The notes beneath the pieces were generated by a model. That model was given only the letters and a program-made list of their open reading frames with translations. It did not search any database and was not told where the DNA came from. The translations under genes were made by a program, and so were the position numbers. DNA of 64,000 nucleotides from Trachythela sp. YZ-2020 (Eukaryota > Cnidaria > Anthozoa > Malacalcyonacea > Clavulariidae), in assembly GCA_016169945.1 (NCBI GenBank), contig JADLSH010000236.1, positions 1,178,001-1,242,000 on the forward strand, read 5' to 3'. This document shows, in pieces, positions 11,351 to 21,943 of the stretch (its first letter is position 1; every line of letters starts with the position of its first letter).

Positions 11351-13559
11351 GTATTATAAGAATCATAGGTAATAGAACCTCCACTGCCGTTAAATAATTG
11401 GTATGTTATGTCCTTTATGTAATTGTGTATGCATGTATGTACCATTTGATATAATGAATGGTGTAAATGGCTTTTAAATAATCATGAGGGTCTGAAAAAT
11501 AGGCCGTGCTGTAGAAAGTCCAAAAGGTATGTGAATAGCCTGCACTGTATATCATACAGCCTTAAAATAACAGGTCTTATAGATTGTGTAATGTTGGTAG
11601 TTACTGCATGTAGGTGTGGTGTGCTTGGTGTATATATACTTTATTCACAGGGTCTGAAGTATTGGCCATGCTGTGAAATACATAAACTAGATCAGATTCA
11701 CCAGTAATATAGGTCTAGTTCAACCTACATTTGAATTAGTGGTGTATTATTTCTGTACGTATATGATACAGATGGTGAGTTAGGTTTTTAGTATTGTTCA
11801 CAGGGTCTGAGAAATAGACGGCCGTGCCGTGAAGTATAAGTACAATTTATAGACTAGGCAGCGTAATAGTCGTTTCATGAACTATAATGTAAATTACTTA
11901 TACATATGTATTAAAAACAGAAAACATATAGGAGTGAAATATGCGATATATAACTGATTGGAAAATTTTTTTATATATATAAAAACAAAACAGAATATAT
12001 GTACTATAGAGAGAGAGAGAGAATGGAAGATGCTGTGATGGCATTGAGCTATATCATCCATCTCACAGAGTCTTGAGTCGACCATGCTTGTGAGATATGT
12101 TAGCTGATGGTGGGTAGATTAGAAAAGGGAAATAGTCGTGTGGTATTTGTGTTTTAACGCTTTGGCCCTCGACGCGTTAAAACACAATACCACACGACTA
12201 TTTCCCTTTTCTAATCTACCCACCATCAGCTAACATATCTCACATGCAAGCATGGTCGACTCAAGACTCTGTGAGATGGATGATATAGCTCAATGCCATC
12301 ACAGCATCTTCCATTCTCTCTCTCTCTCTAGTACATATATTCTGTTTTATTGTTTTTATTATTAGCATGACAAAATTACTGGATGCTGATTGGTTGAGAG
12401 GAGTACAATTATTTCATTAATTGTACTGCAGTACAATTAATGATTTCCCCAAAAGAAACAAAATGGCGGAAATTTTGTCATGTAATAATAAACAAGTAAT
12501 CATGCGATGTTGCTCGTACAATTAGGGATTAATAGTACTCGTGATGTTTGAAAATGTTGCCAAATTGGACTCGCCCCGGCGGCTCGTCCAATTTTGGCAA
12601 AATTTCCAAACATCACTCGTACTATTAATCCCTAATTGTACTCGCCATCGCATGATAACCTATACTTATATATATAATTTTTTTTCCAATCAGTTATATA
12701 TCGCATATTTCACTCCCATATGTTTTCTGTTTTTAATACATAATTATGTATAAATAATTTACATTATAGTTCATGAAACGACTATTACGCTGCCTAGTCT
12801 ATAAACTTTTCTTATACTTCACGGCACGGTCTATTTCTCAGACCCTGTGAACAATAAAAACCTAATGAATCACCATCTGTATCATATACGTACAGAAATA
12901 ATACACCACTAATTCCAAAGTAGGTTGAACTAGACCTATATTACTAGTGAATCTGATCTAGTTTATGTATTTCACAGTATGGTCAATATTTCGGGCCCTG
13001 TGAATAAAGTATATATTAACCAAACAAACCACACATACAAGATATAAGACCTGTTATTTTAAGGCTGTATGATATACAGTGCAGGCTATTCACATGCCTT
13101 TTGGACTTTCTACAGCACGGTCTAGTTTTCAGACCCTCATGATTGTTTAAAAGCCATTTACACCATTCATTATATAATATGGTACATACATACATGCATA
13201 CACAATTACATAAAGGACATAACATACCAATTATTTAACGCCAGTGGAGGTTCTATTACCTATTCTTGTAATACAATACAGTGGAGGTTCTATTACCTAT
13301 TCTTATAATACAATACCAACAATACACAATCTATAAGACCTGCTATTTTAAGGCTGTATGATATACAGTGCACGCTATTCATATGTCCTTTCTACAGCAC
13401 GGTCTAGTTTTCAGACCCTCGTGATTGTATAAAAACCATTTACATGCACCATTCATTACATAATATAGTACATACATGCGTACACAATTACATAAAGGAC
13501 ATAACATACCAATTATTTAACGCTAGTGGAGGTTCTATTACCTATTCTTATAATACAAT
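11348..13559. repeat. Long foldback (inverted-repeat) element, about 2.2 kb
   Basis: Two near-complementary arms meet around 12165. The left arm starts near 11348 (ATTGTATTATAAGAAT) and the right end is ATTCTTATAATACAAT at 13544-13559. Matching blocks include the GGAGGTTCTATTACC end, a GGACATAACATACCAATT block, an AGAGAGAGAG tract with its CTCTCTCTCT partner, and the GTCGACC region near the centre. The outer part of the right arm is duplicated (13217-13300 and 13499-13559). No transposase is present. The right arm carries an inserted palindromic MITE (about 12358-12668). A 2 bp AT target duplication is possible but not diagnostic. Confidence 0.8.
12358..12668. mobile_element. Palindromic MITE nested in the foldback
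   Basis: Interrupts the right arm of the 2.2 kb foldback, since the arm resumes at about 12669 where the left arm is continuous. It contains two hairpins. One has arms TGACAAAATT/AATTTTGTCA (12367-12481). The other is a long palindrome at 12501-12654 with a GC-rich loop TCGCCCCGGCGGCTCG. The loop and right arm of the second hairpin recur almost identically at 49918-50016. Confidence 0.75.
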
Positions 13560-13774
13560 ATCTCGAAAGTGCCAGTTGCAATTGCAAAACTGGTTGCAAG
13601 AATAGAAGATGCAAATGCAAGAAAGAAGATCTGACATGCACCGAGTTATGCGGTTGCACTGAATGTGAAAACCAGAAACCAGAAGAAACGAGAACGTTGA
13701 GATGGATGATTCAGATCCAGAATAGGCAATATACGCATAATAGATATGAGATAACGATCGTAAAAGACTTGTAA
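13560..13774 (+). pseudogene. C-terminal CXC (tesmin/TSO1-like) domain fragment
   Basis: Encodes a Cys-rich module CNCKTGCKNRRCKCKK, followed by CTELCGCTECEN, which is one CXC repeat of the tesmin/TSO1 type. CXC repeats bind zinc and usually DNA. A short tail follows and the frame stops at 13772-13774. The sequence before 13560 belongs to the foldback. It pairs with the N-terminal fragment at 10881-11350 as two ends of one gene. Confidence 0.65.
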
Positions 13775-14180
13775 ATAGCCCAATGAGCTGATGATATGCG
13801 CAAATATTTCTGTTTACATCAGCAGAACCTGTATAACTTTGACATTTCGGGATTGATTTTTTGAAAGCCAATTTTCAATTTTTCGAAATTCTTTTTCAAC
13901 ATCTTAAATTTTCTCTTTATCCTAAGATTTGGTTTGATGTTTATAATTTGGCAAAATTGCATTTTAGGTTGAAAGATTATTTTGTTGCCAAAACGCACGT
14001 TTGACCCTGTTTTGACCAATTTTTGTGAAGATTGAAGAAAATCGCTATTCAGTGGATAGTACTATCATTGCTTTGAAAAATTAGTTTTCAATATATTTTT
14101 AACTTATATGAGCTTTTTCACCGCACTGTTCGAGTGTACAAGAAACAAAATGGCGGCCAAGATGGCGGCCAAAAGCCAAT
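13775..14180. other. 3' flank of the CXC fragment
   Basis: Non-coding, AT-rich, with AAATGGCGGCCAAGATGGCGGCC at about 14147-14169 (two copies of a GATGGCGGCC-like motif). It leads into the Helitron coding block. The exact insertion junction lies between about 14180 and 14300. Confidence 0.4.
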
Positions 14181-15767
14181 TTAAATAAAAAAACAGGTAC
14201 AACATTTGTGTTTTATGATTGAAATACACCACATAATGATATAAGGTTGAAATTTTGTGGTCTCTGCGGGGGTGCAACGAAACTGGTTTTCCAGTCGTTT
14301 TCTGGCGAGTGGCTGATGGCCTATATGTGGAATGCCATTTACTGGCAAATTGTCAAGCAAATCTATGTCAATTTTTACATCATGATAGTGAGGGTTATGT
14401 TTTATCAACCATTGCAATGCTTGCTCAACTTTATTCTTCCTTACAACAACATCTTTGAATGTGTCATCTTTGCCTTTCATGGTTACAACAACTACAGGTA
14501 TATCTTTAGGACACCGTGGCAATGATTTAGCTAGGTCTGTAATTTTTTGAGGCAAATTTATGCAATGCCCAGAATAACCTCTTTGACCCCCTGGTTTGAT
14601 ATAAACTTTCATAATGGGGAGTGCTCGGGCAATTAACATTTCTTCTATTTGTGTTAGACCTTGTAATACCTCAGGAACACAAGAAGGAATCATAAAATTA
14701 TCTGAAGAAAACAATTTTGGAGATTGCTTATCTAAAGAGCACCTACGGCATATATAACTGGAGGGGGATTTGGGTTTTGTTTTTAATGGCCATGCTTCTT
14801 GACATAGTCTACACTGATAAACCGTAGAATTCATTGACTTGTGAAACTTATTGATATTTGTGCCAGCATTTTTGAAAACATTGCTATAGTTATTTGATTT
14901 ACAAATCTTTGTTTTGAGTTGCTCATGTAATATTGGTCTTCCATTGGACATGCATGCAGAATCAACCGAAACCAGGTTATCAAGCTTACCAATATTTGTG
15001 TCACCATTTTTCAAAACATTGGCATGGCTATAATTTTCAGTCAGTTTGGATTCAGTTGCCTTTTGTTGCTCAAGCATGTCTGGTTTTAAAACTTTGGTGA
15101 TTTTAAGTTTTTTCGTAACAGGCATAGTACCCTCTGAATCACTTGCTTGTTCCCCTATTTTCCTTTTAATACTGAAGCAGTTACTTGGTGGAGGTTTTGT
15201 GCCTGCACATACATCAAGAACAATATCATAATGTACACCATTACTATGACGAATGTAGATTGCACCAACATTTTTTGGGCAAGGGCTACCTAGCATTGAT
15301 TTAGAAAATTTGTGCCACTTATACAAACTACTAACTTGAGTATAAACATAGATATCTGTGTCTAGCAATGATGCCGCTGCTAAAAGTTCAATATCTATTC
15401 CCCAAACACCTTCATTTCCCATTTTACTTTGAGCTAAATACATATCTACACTCATATTTACATGTGGTCGTAATGAATCTTCTATTTCTCTCATGTGATT
15501 AAGTATTTTTTGTCTGATTTGTTTGTGATAAACTTGTCGTCCTGTTATAGCATATGACAATGCACGAAATAGACAATTACCATCACCTACTATATTGTAT
15601 AGTTTAGAAGGATATTCAAGTATCTTTGTTTCCTGACATGATTTATGTTTTGCAATCAATGGTAAATCAAGGAGGCAACACATGAAATTTTGACATTTCT
15701 CATCAAGATGTGTGAAGTAAAAACTGTTGCTCAACTGTTGCTCATTTGACACAGACATTGCAAGCAT
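14181..15767 (-). CDS. Helitron OTU cysteine protease plus DUF6570-like region
   Basis: A 528-codon open frame. An OTU domain occupies about residues 50-190: the catalytic block [10 protein letters not shown] (Asp and Cys) and a downstream [10 protein letters not shown] block supplying the His. A central linker with a CRLCQEAWP...CRRC zinc-like pair follows. Then comes a DUF6570-type Helitron region ([24 protein letters not shown]...[15 protein letters not shown]). OTU domains occur in some animal Helitrons and may process the polyprotein or remove ubiquitin; the role is not established. The last 20-30 codons are probably foreign sequence from the insertion. The Met at 15767 follows a plausible leader. 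Confidence 0.82.
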   Translation of the reverse strand: MLAMSVSNEQQLSNSFYFTHLDEKCQNFMCCLLDLPLIAKHKSCQETKILEYPSKLYNIVGDGNCLFRALSYAITGRQVYHKQIRQKILNHMREIEDSLRPHVNMSVDMYLAQSKMGNEGVWGIDIELLAAASLLDTDIYVYTQVSSLYKWHKFSKSMLGSPCPKNVGAIYIRHSNGVHYDIVLDVCAGTKPPPSNCFSIKRKIGEQASDSEGTMPVTKKLKITKVLKPDMLEQQKATESKLTENYSHANVLKNGDTNIGKLDNLVSVDSACMSNGRPILHEQLKTKICKSNNYSNVFKNAGTNINKFHKSMNSTVYQCRLCQEAWPLKTKPKSPSSYICRRCSLDKQSPKLFSSDNFMIPSCVPEVLQGLTQIEEMLIARALPIMKVYIKPGGQRGYSGHCINLPQKITDLAKSLPRCPKDIPVVVVTMKGKDDTFKDVVVRKNKVEQALQWLIKHNPHYHDVKIDIDLLDNLPVNGIPHIGHQPLARKRLENQFRCTPAETTKFQPYIIMWCISIIKHKCCTCFFI

Positions 15768-16592
15768 TCAAGAGGTCATCAGGACATAACAAATAGTAAA
15801 ACACAAGTGGATCAGTATTAATAAACGAGTGGTTGTTAACACCACACAGAATCGAGGCGTGAGTACACCAGAAAATCGAGGCGTGAATACACCAGAAACG
15901 AGGCGTAAGAAACACGCCAAAAACGTTTTAAAATACTGTCTAGTGTATGCAAATCAAAGATGTGTTATCGCATATACGAAATATGCAAATACAAAACTTG
16001 AAGCGTAGCCTAAACCACGAAACGTATTGTTTTAAAATACTGTCTAGTGTATGCAAATCAAAGATGTGTTATCGCATATACGAAATATGCAAATACAAAA
16101 CTTGAAGCGTAGCCTAAACCACGAAACGTATTAAAATACTATATCCTAAAATACAGTAAAACCGAAACGCTGTGACTCACTACCAAACGTATTAATAATG
16201 TTTATATGCAAATAACGAAATATTAAAAGCATAAAATTCAGTTACTAACCTTTGTTTGTCCACTCCAGCTCAACTCTCGCGAAAAAGAGAACACGTGCTC
16301 GAATGGAGTTCGTTCATATAGCCGCGCGTTGCATGTTGGTAAAATGACTTTCAACCAACATGCTTTGCGGCTCTAGCAAGATTGAGATTTTGAGTAGCTG
16401 TACGATTTTAGTCTGCTGCCTTGCTCGCTCGCTTAATGCTCGCTCGCTGCGGTAGCAATTATAATTATTTCTCAATGTCCGGCAGCTATGACGTCATTTA
16501 CGCCGAATGCTGTGCAAAATTATTGGCCGGTGATGACGTCACTACCTCAAAGCCGCGAATGGCGCGAAAATTACAAAGTGGCTTGAAGTAGA
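15768..16592. other. Helitron upstream region with 104 bp tandem duplication
   Basis: No gene is recognised. It contains a 104 bp tandem duplication (listed separately), repeated GAGGCGTGA motifs near 15850-15900, and a small hairpin CATGTTGG/CCAACATG at 16331-16362. TGACGTCA-like sites lie near 16489 and 16532. It may hold the Helitron promoter and 5' end. Confidence 0.4.
15925..16132. repeat. Tandem duplication, 2 x 104 bp
   Basis: The unit starting GTTTTAAAATACTGTCTAG at 15925 repeats at 16029 with essentially no change. The unit includes ATGCAAAT octamer-like sites twice. Near identity implies a recent duplication. Confidence 0.9.
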
Positions 16593-16739
16593 GTTTCCTT
16601 TTTTGCTGAAGATAAAATTGCAAAATTAATTTCGGAGAAAGGCAGCAAAGGCACCAAGAAACCCACCAAAGCGTGCAAAAACCTTTTCGAAGACTACCTT
16701 CGCCACAAGAAAGTACTGTGTCGATTACCTATGGTATAA
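16593..16739 (+). pseudogene. Short coding-like fragment, possibly tyrosine-recombinase (Crypton-like) N-terminus
   Basis: An open stretch of 48 codons encodes DKIAKLISEKGSKGTKKPT followed by NLFEDYLRHKK, then a stop. The pattern (helix, GSKGTKKPTKA, helix) resembles the N-terminal SAM-like helices of Crypton-type tyrosine recombinases. It is too short to be sure. An AG precedes it, so it could also be an exon. Confidence 0.25.
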
Positions 16740-17200
16740 AAAATTACCCAGACCTCGGTCAATGTTATCCGCTTTAGCCTTCGACTTCGTGCTCAGTATT
16801 AATTGTATATTGATTTTAGAATAATGCAGTAATAAATAACTGCTTTGGGTTAGACCATCGTAAGTAAGTAAATACGTTGGTCGACCGTAGTCGGGGTAAC
16901 CAATGTTGGCTCCTCTTTCAATAGTGGGGATGGGTGCTACTCCTATATCTGGACAATTATTAACCACTTACCCCAGCAGAAGCTGGTACTCATTTTATTA
17001 GCTGAGCCGACTGAGAGAAAGCACAGAAGAGAATTAACTCTAATTATATGAGGATAAAACACACGGCTAATTTCCGTAGGACATCCCCAATCAATGATTG
17101 ATACATGCCTTACACACGACCTTAATGTGCTTAACTCAATGGTAAGAGGAAAATAAATAATTTATTATTAATTTTTGGTCGCTGAGAGCGAGACAATTGT
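16740..17200. other. Unassigned non-coding stretch
   Basis: No coding signal or repeat structure was recognised. It sits just upstream of the vWA second exon and ends in a T-rich tract and acceptor. Confidence 0.35.
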
Positions 17201-17211
17201 AAATTTTGCAG

Positions 17212-17511
17212 ATGCTCATCCCGGCAGAAGGTGATAGAGCTAATGTCCCCGACATCTTGATACTGCTCACGGATGGTTATGCTAGGGATGGAAATCTGAA
17301 GTTTGCACAGGCGGATAGACTAAAAGCAGATAATGTGACAATTATGACCATTGGGGTAGGAGGTGACGTAGATGAAAACGACTTAAAGAAGATTGCAAGC
17401 TCAGCCTACGACCACGATACTAAGAAGCTTACATACATGGTCGATTTTGACGAGCTGGATATAATTGCATTTCATATAGTCGAGGAGGCCTGTCACCATG
17501 CAAAAAAATAA
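17212..17511 (+). CDS. von Willebrand factor A domain, C-terminal half exon (last exon)
   Basis: Starts phase 0 after TTTTGCAG. It encodes the second half of the vWA fold: VPDILILLTDG (central strand with the MIDAS Asp), TIMTIGVGGDVDENDLKKIAS, and the closing helix, then a TAA stop at 17509-17511. Combined with 98-402 it makes one complete A domain of about 200 residues at the C-terminus of the protein. Nothing follows the domain, so this is the terminal exon. The preceding intron is about 16.8 kb and is full of transposons. Confidence 0.88.
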   Translation: MLIPAEGDRANVPDILILLTDGYARDGNLKFAQADRLKADNVTIMTIGVGGDVDENDLKKIASSAYDHDTKKLTYMVDFDELDIIAFHIVEEACHHAKK

Positions 17512-17739
17512 CATTTGTCTTACGTTTTTGAAATTCGTTGTTGTTTATCATCTCGATTATCGTTCGAACTTTACACTAGTAAATATAGTTGAAAAGTGAA
17601 ATTCATTTCCACAAGTACATTTAATTTGTAGTTTCTGTTCTCGTACTTTTATTATAACATTGTCATGAATCAGAGAATTATTAAAATGGTACACTTTTCT
17701 TGCATTATTTCCGAATTCATTATGTTGATCAGTCAGAAT

Positions 17740-19777
17740 CACTGATCTAATAATAGACTGGATATAGCTTCTATAGGTGGCAAAAGTGAAGCCACATTAT
17801 ATATGCGAAAATCACTTCCGGGGACCACGGAGTGATACAAATTTGTATAGAAATGTATGGCGGACAACGTGAACGAACGTGAATTTTCGCAAATTTAAGA
17901 CACTTCGCGATCTTGTACTAACCTCATCGTTCTATCATGGATAAAAGATGTTATGTTAATGCTTTTAAAACTAAAATTATCTAGATTGCTCTAAAATATC
18001 GGCATTTGTGTTCGTTCAAAGTTGTCCTAGCGGGAATAATATTTTATCGCCAGGATCATATGAGAAGACAATTTCTGGTTTGCTTTCGAAATATAGAGGC
18101 AGAATAAGATCTACTCTACTCAAAAATACCTTGAAAGGAAAGTAAATAATTTTGTTTTATCATATATGTTTAATCTTGATCAACAAGAGGTTTTTAATTC
18201 CCCCAAATGACCAAGCCTTTACAAATATACTTTTCAGTCTGTATAGATATTTGTACATGTTTAGTTGTTTACAGTACTTGTTTTCATTTATTATACTTAA
18301 AACTGGATGGCAACCCAAATATAGCCTTTTTACACCACGTATATTTACCATTTAACCATGAATAATGGATTGCCATGCCTGTAAGTCAATGGCCCACTCT
18401 TGCCCACTCATTAGGAATTGAAATAGGTCAAGTTTGGGATAGAGAATATTCAAAACGAATACTCATAACTATTCATTTCTTAAGAAGGACCTTGGCCAAT
18501 TACTGGAGAAACAGTCCCTTGAAATTTTTATCCCCCATTTACACGAACCCGGGTTGGAAGACCCTGTGGGGCTTCTTTTTATTGCATTCACATTATAACC
18601 CAGGTTGGCTGCAACATTGGAGTCTGGATATTTGTTTTCAACCCAGACCAGCTTGAACCAACCCTGGTTGACATTCAATTGAGGTTGTGTTATTTTTCTG
18701 TTCATAACTCTTTCATTACACACTATTTTGCTGATACACATGTGGCGAACCTTTCTACCATCCACCTTGTCAGCCTGGTGTCCATGATCAGTTGTGCTGT
18801 TTTGACATTGTCAAGAAGGGAGCTGATATAACACAGTGTCAGTACATCTTTGCAATCAGTAAACTGATTTGCATACATACAGCACCCAAACTGACAAAAC
18901 ACATGAAGAAAGATCCAGACTATTTTGCATCAGTGACCATGACTTGGTCATGACAGCTGGACCAAATGGAAACAAGGCTCAAGTGTATAAATGGGGCATT
19001 AAACAGTAGTGTTTCTTTTGCAAACTGCAGGCAAATGCTGGGAGTTGGTGGAAATAACTGGAAAATTGGTTATTTTTACAATAACAAATGTTTAGATAAC
19101 AATATCTTTTAAGCAAATTTTTATATTAAAAAAATAATGAACAACACACTCTGCATTTAAGATCAATTTCATGGTTGCAAGTTCAAAATTCGGCTGCATT
19201 ATAAACATAGATTCACTCCGCAAAAGGCTATATTTGGGCAGGCTTCCAGTTTTATAGTATAAATCAAAACAAGTACTATTAAACGTGTCAAATATCCATA
19301 CAGGCTTGGTCATTTGAGGGAATTGTATACCTCTTGTTGATCAAGATTAAACATATATGATAAAACAAAATTACTTACTTTCCTTTCAAGGTATTTTTGA
19401 GTAGAGTGGATCTTATTCTGCCTCCATATTTGGAAAGCAAACTAGAAATTGTCTTCTCATATGATCGTGGCGATAAAATATTATTCCCGCAAGGACAACT
19501 TTGAAAGAACACAAATGCCGATATTTTAGAGCAATCTAGATAATTTTAGTTTTAAAAGCATTAACATAACATCTTTTATCCATGGTAGAACGATGAGGTT
19601 AGTACAAGATCGCGAAGTGTCTTAAATTTGCGAAAATTCACGTTCGTTCACGTTGTCCGCCATACATTTCTATACAAATTTGTATCACTCCGTGGTCCCC
19701 GGAAGTGATTTTCGCATATATAATGCTTCACTTTTGCCACCTATAGAAGCTATATCCAGTCTATTATTAGATCAGTG
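17740..19777. mobile_element. Long-TIR DNA transposon (2,038 bp), 8 bp target duplication
   Basis: The left end CACTGATCTAATAATAG (17740) and right end CTATTATTAGATCAGTG (19777) are inverted. The complementarity extends inward about 560-590 bp on each side (to about 18335 and from about 19220). Direct flanks GTCAGAAT at 17732-17739 and 19778-19785 form a perfect 8 bp target duplication, a size typical of hAT and P-type elements. The centre (18335-19220) has no clear transposase, so this is a non-autonomous or decayed copy. A second copy of the centre and right arm lies at 50010-51469. Confidence 0.88.
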
Positions 19778-19785
19778 GTCAGAAT

Positions 19786-21020
19786 GCATCCGCGTGTTTA
19801 AATATATTTATTATCTGGCAAGAGTTACTTCCGGCGATTTACCCAATGGCAATGCACTTCGAAGAAAAACAAACAAAATTCTCAAAATATAGCGTTAAAA
19901 GAATTTCCTATTGTCTCAAAAGTATCAATAAAACTGAAATAGATGAAGATAAACATCAGTTGTACTGATATTCTGTTTTACTATATCGTGACAAGTAAAA
20001 ACCTAAAGTAAATAACTCTATAAGGTTATATAGACATTTGCATTCGATAATTTGGCGAAGTTGAAGCAAGCGGTAAAATTGTTTTTGTTGTAAAATGGGT
20101 ATTTTTGTCCCATTTGGCTTCTTTTACAACGTCGAGGAAAGATTGGCTTTTTGTTTTTAAAGGGAGAATATTCTCTCACCGGTAATAAATATTTATAGCT
20201 TGTAAAAGTCTGAACTATATACTATGTCAAAAACGTATGTTATTATAAACAGTAAATATGGCAAATATATCAACAAATTATACAATCAAAATCGTTTTCA
20301 ATGGCCGAAAATTGTGTACATAAATTTTGTTGTTTTATTCCAGCACTGGCCATGCATGTGCCTTTGTGTTTTTATTGCATTAACTGAGTTTTAAAAGTTT
20401 ATATATATTGAATTTATACTTGGTGGTCTTTTACAATCCTTTCATATAAATACAGATTATGTCTTTACACTTACCACAGCCGTTTACTGGCAAGTTGCCC
20501 TTGGCAAAGTTGCTAGTGCTTCTAGGCTTTTGGTAGTGGCAGTCACCTACTGTGCAGTCGGGTATTGTAGTGTTTATTTATGGGGATGTAAGGGTGTGCG
20601 CAGCCAATCTTTTCAGCACCCTCATAAAAATGATGTCCTATTAAACAGATATCCTACTAATATATAGAAATGGATTTACCCACTCCCGCCTTTGGATGGC
20701 AGAAATTTCCTCAATAGTTGGGTCTTTAAAGTGCAGGAGTAGTGGTGCACCACTAATATTTTAAGTTTGGCCACCCTTTAAGTTCACCCTTAGTAAGTAA
20801 TTCTTTGCACACCACTGTATAAAAACGACCAAGGTAACTTTATTTATCATTCCATTACAGACTTCAACTGTGATATACAAAGAACTCGTAAGAATTGTAT
20901 TGTATCATACGTATAGTTAACATAGATGTATATTTATTAAAGTATTGTGGTGTAAGGATAATAATACAGTATGACTGTTCTTTTGTGGAGTTGTGTAAAA
21001 CTACTTGAAAAATACAATAA
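19786..21020. other. Non-coding stretch without recognised features
   Basis: AT-rich with no credible ORF. Short hairpins only. Confidence 0.35.
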
Positions 21021-21023
21021 GAA

Positions 21024-21059
21024 CTTCGACATTTCGAGCGAAGGCCCTTCGTCTGGAAG
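21024..21059 (-). ncRNA. Degenerate hammerhead ribozyme of Penelope type
   Basis: On the minus strand, helix I CTTC/GAAG encloses CAGACGAA, a stem II GGGC-loop-GCTC, then GAAATGTC. The layout matches the other Penelope-type hammerheads here. However, the core CUGA is changed to CAGA, which should abolish cleavage. Confidence 0.55.
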
Positions 21060-21943
21060 TTTATAGCTATAGGTACCACAAGAAATGACACAAGGCATCA
21101 AAATGCTGATCGAACAGGCAGAACAAAATCACAGACCAAGAGGTAATCGCCCAAGATACCTTTCGCTCAAAGAGGATGGAGGGTTAACAAGCTGCTGTAT
21201 AGTGAAGGTTAAATATCTTATTCAAAGTGATATTCAACCCTAGTGGTTCAATTCAAATATATATTAAAAAGTATCTCCAATGTAAGATGTTGTTGGCCAG
21301 AAAGTTAGGTAGAAATTGCCTTTCCCACTTTCCCCGGCACCCTAGTTTTTATGAATAAGTTGTTATACAGTATAACACAAAACCATTACTCTTTTATATC
21401 CTGATTCCTTCTTAAACTAGTGGCACCTTCATAATCATCTTAACCAGTCCATCTGATTATTCAGAGAATCAAGATTTGATATTACTACAAAAACCATGGA
21501 CTTCATAGTTCTTAAAGAAATAAAGTATATTTTAGTAATACTTGAGGTCTGTGAAATTTACCTCAAATATATACCCCTTAGCTTCAAATGTCTGGCTTCA
21601 AATGTCGTCTTTGCCCAAAATTCTCGGCGATTTGATATTTCTTTGTCTTTCACATACGACAATAACGTGTACGACTTGGACATATTTAAAGAACGTTTAA
21701 AAGTAAAAAAGATATGTCGAAAACACCAAAACAACGATATTTCACGGCAAAAAGCTAAATTATTTTTGAAAAACCAGGGAGGTGTGAATATTGTAGCGCG
21801 CTCAGAATTGAACCTGGTCAGTGGTAATTACCATGAGCATTTCGGACCAGTCGTAATGGTTATGGCGTCAAAATCCGTCATGTTTTTGGCTTCACTTTTT
21901 TGCCTGGGATACATTAGCGGCACTTCCTCCAGATATATTAAGC
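21060..21943. other. Non-coding stretch
   Basis: No recognisable gene. An open frame at 21496-22005 runs into the inverted repeat and has no family features; I do not call it a gene. Confidence 0.35.

Larger units (their letters stand above)
1696..15767 (-). mobile_element. Helitron with OTU, Rep, PIF1 helicase and RPA-like genes
   Basis: Four minus-strand coding blocks lie in the order expected of an animal Helitron. They are OTU/DUF6570 (15767-14181), HUH Rep (10865-9329), PIF1-type helicase (4996-3114), and an RPA-like single-strand binding protein (2715-1696). Helitrons transpose by rolling-circle replication using Rep and helicase. Two later insertions split it: 9328-about 4997 (Ty3/gypsy) and about 14180-10870 (CXC gene fragment plus foldback). 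Coding resumes at each junction, but some intervening codons appear lost. Several frameshifts show it is inactive. True ends outside the coding blocks are not resolved. It lies antisense to the vWA gene. Confidence 0.85.
403..17211 (+). other. Giant vWA intron filled with nested transposons
   Basis: The intron runs from the donor at 403 to the acceptor at 17210-17211 (TTTTGCAG). Both flanking exons are phase 0 and join two halves of a single vWA fold. About 16.8 kb separates them. It is occupied by a LINE fragment, a Helitron, a Ty3/gypsy element, a CXC-domain gene fragment, foldbacks and a tandem duplication, each listed separately. Confidence 0.8.

Noticed and set aside
18375..18765. Overlapping open frames in the 2 kb transposon centre as a transposase
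   Set aside because: Open on both strands with no transposase motifs. The same frames recur in copy 2 only because the element is copied.
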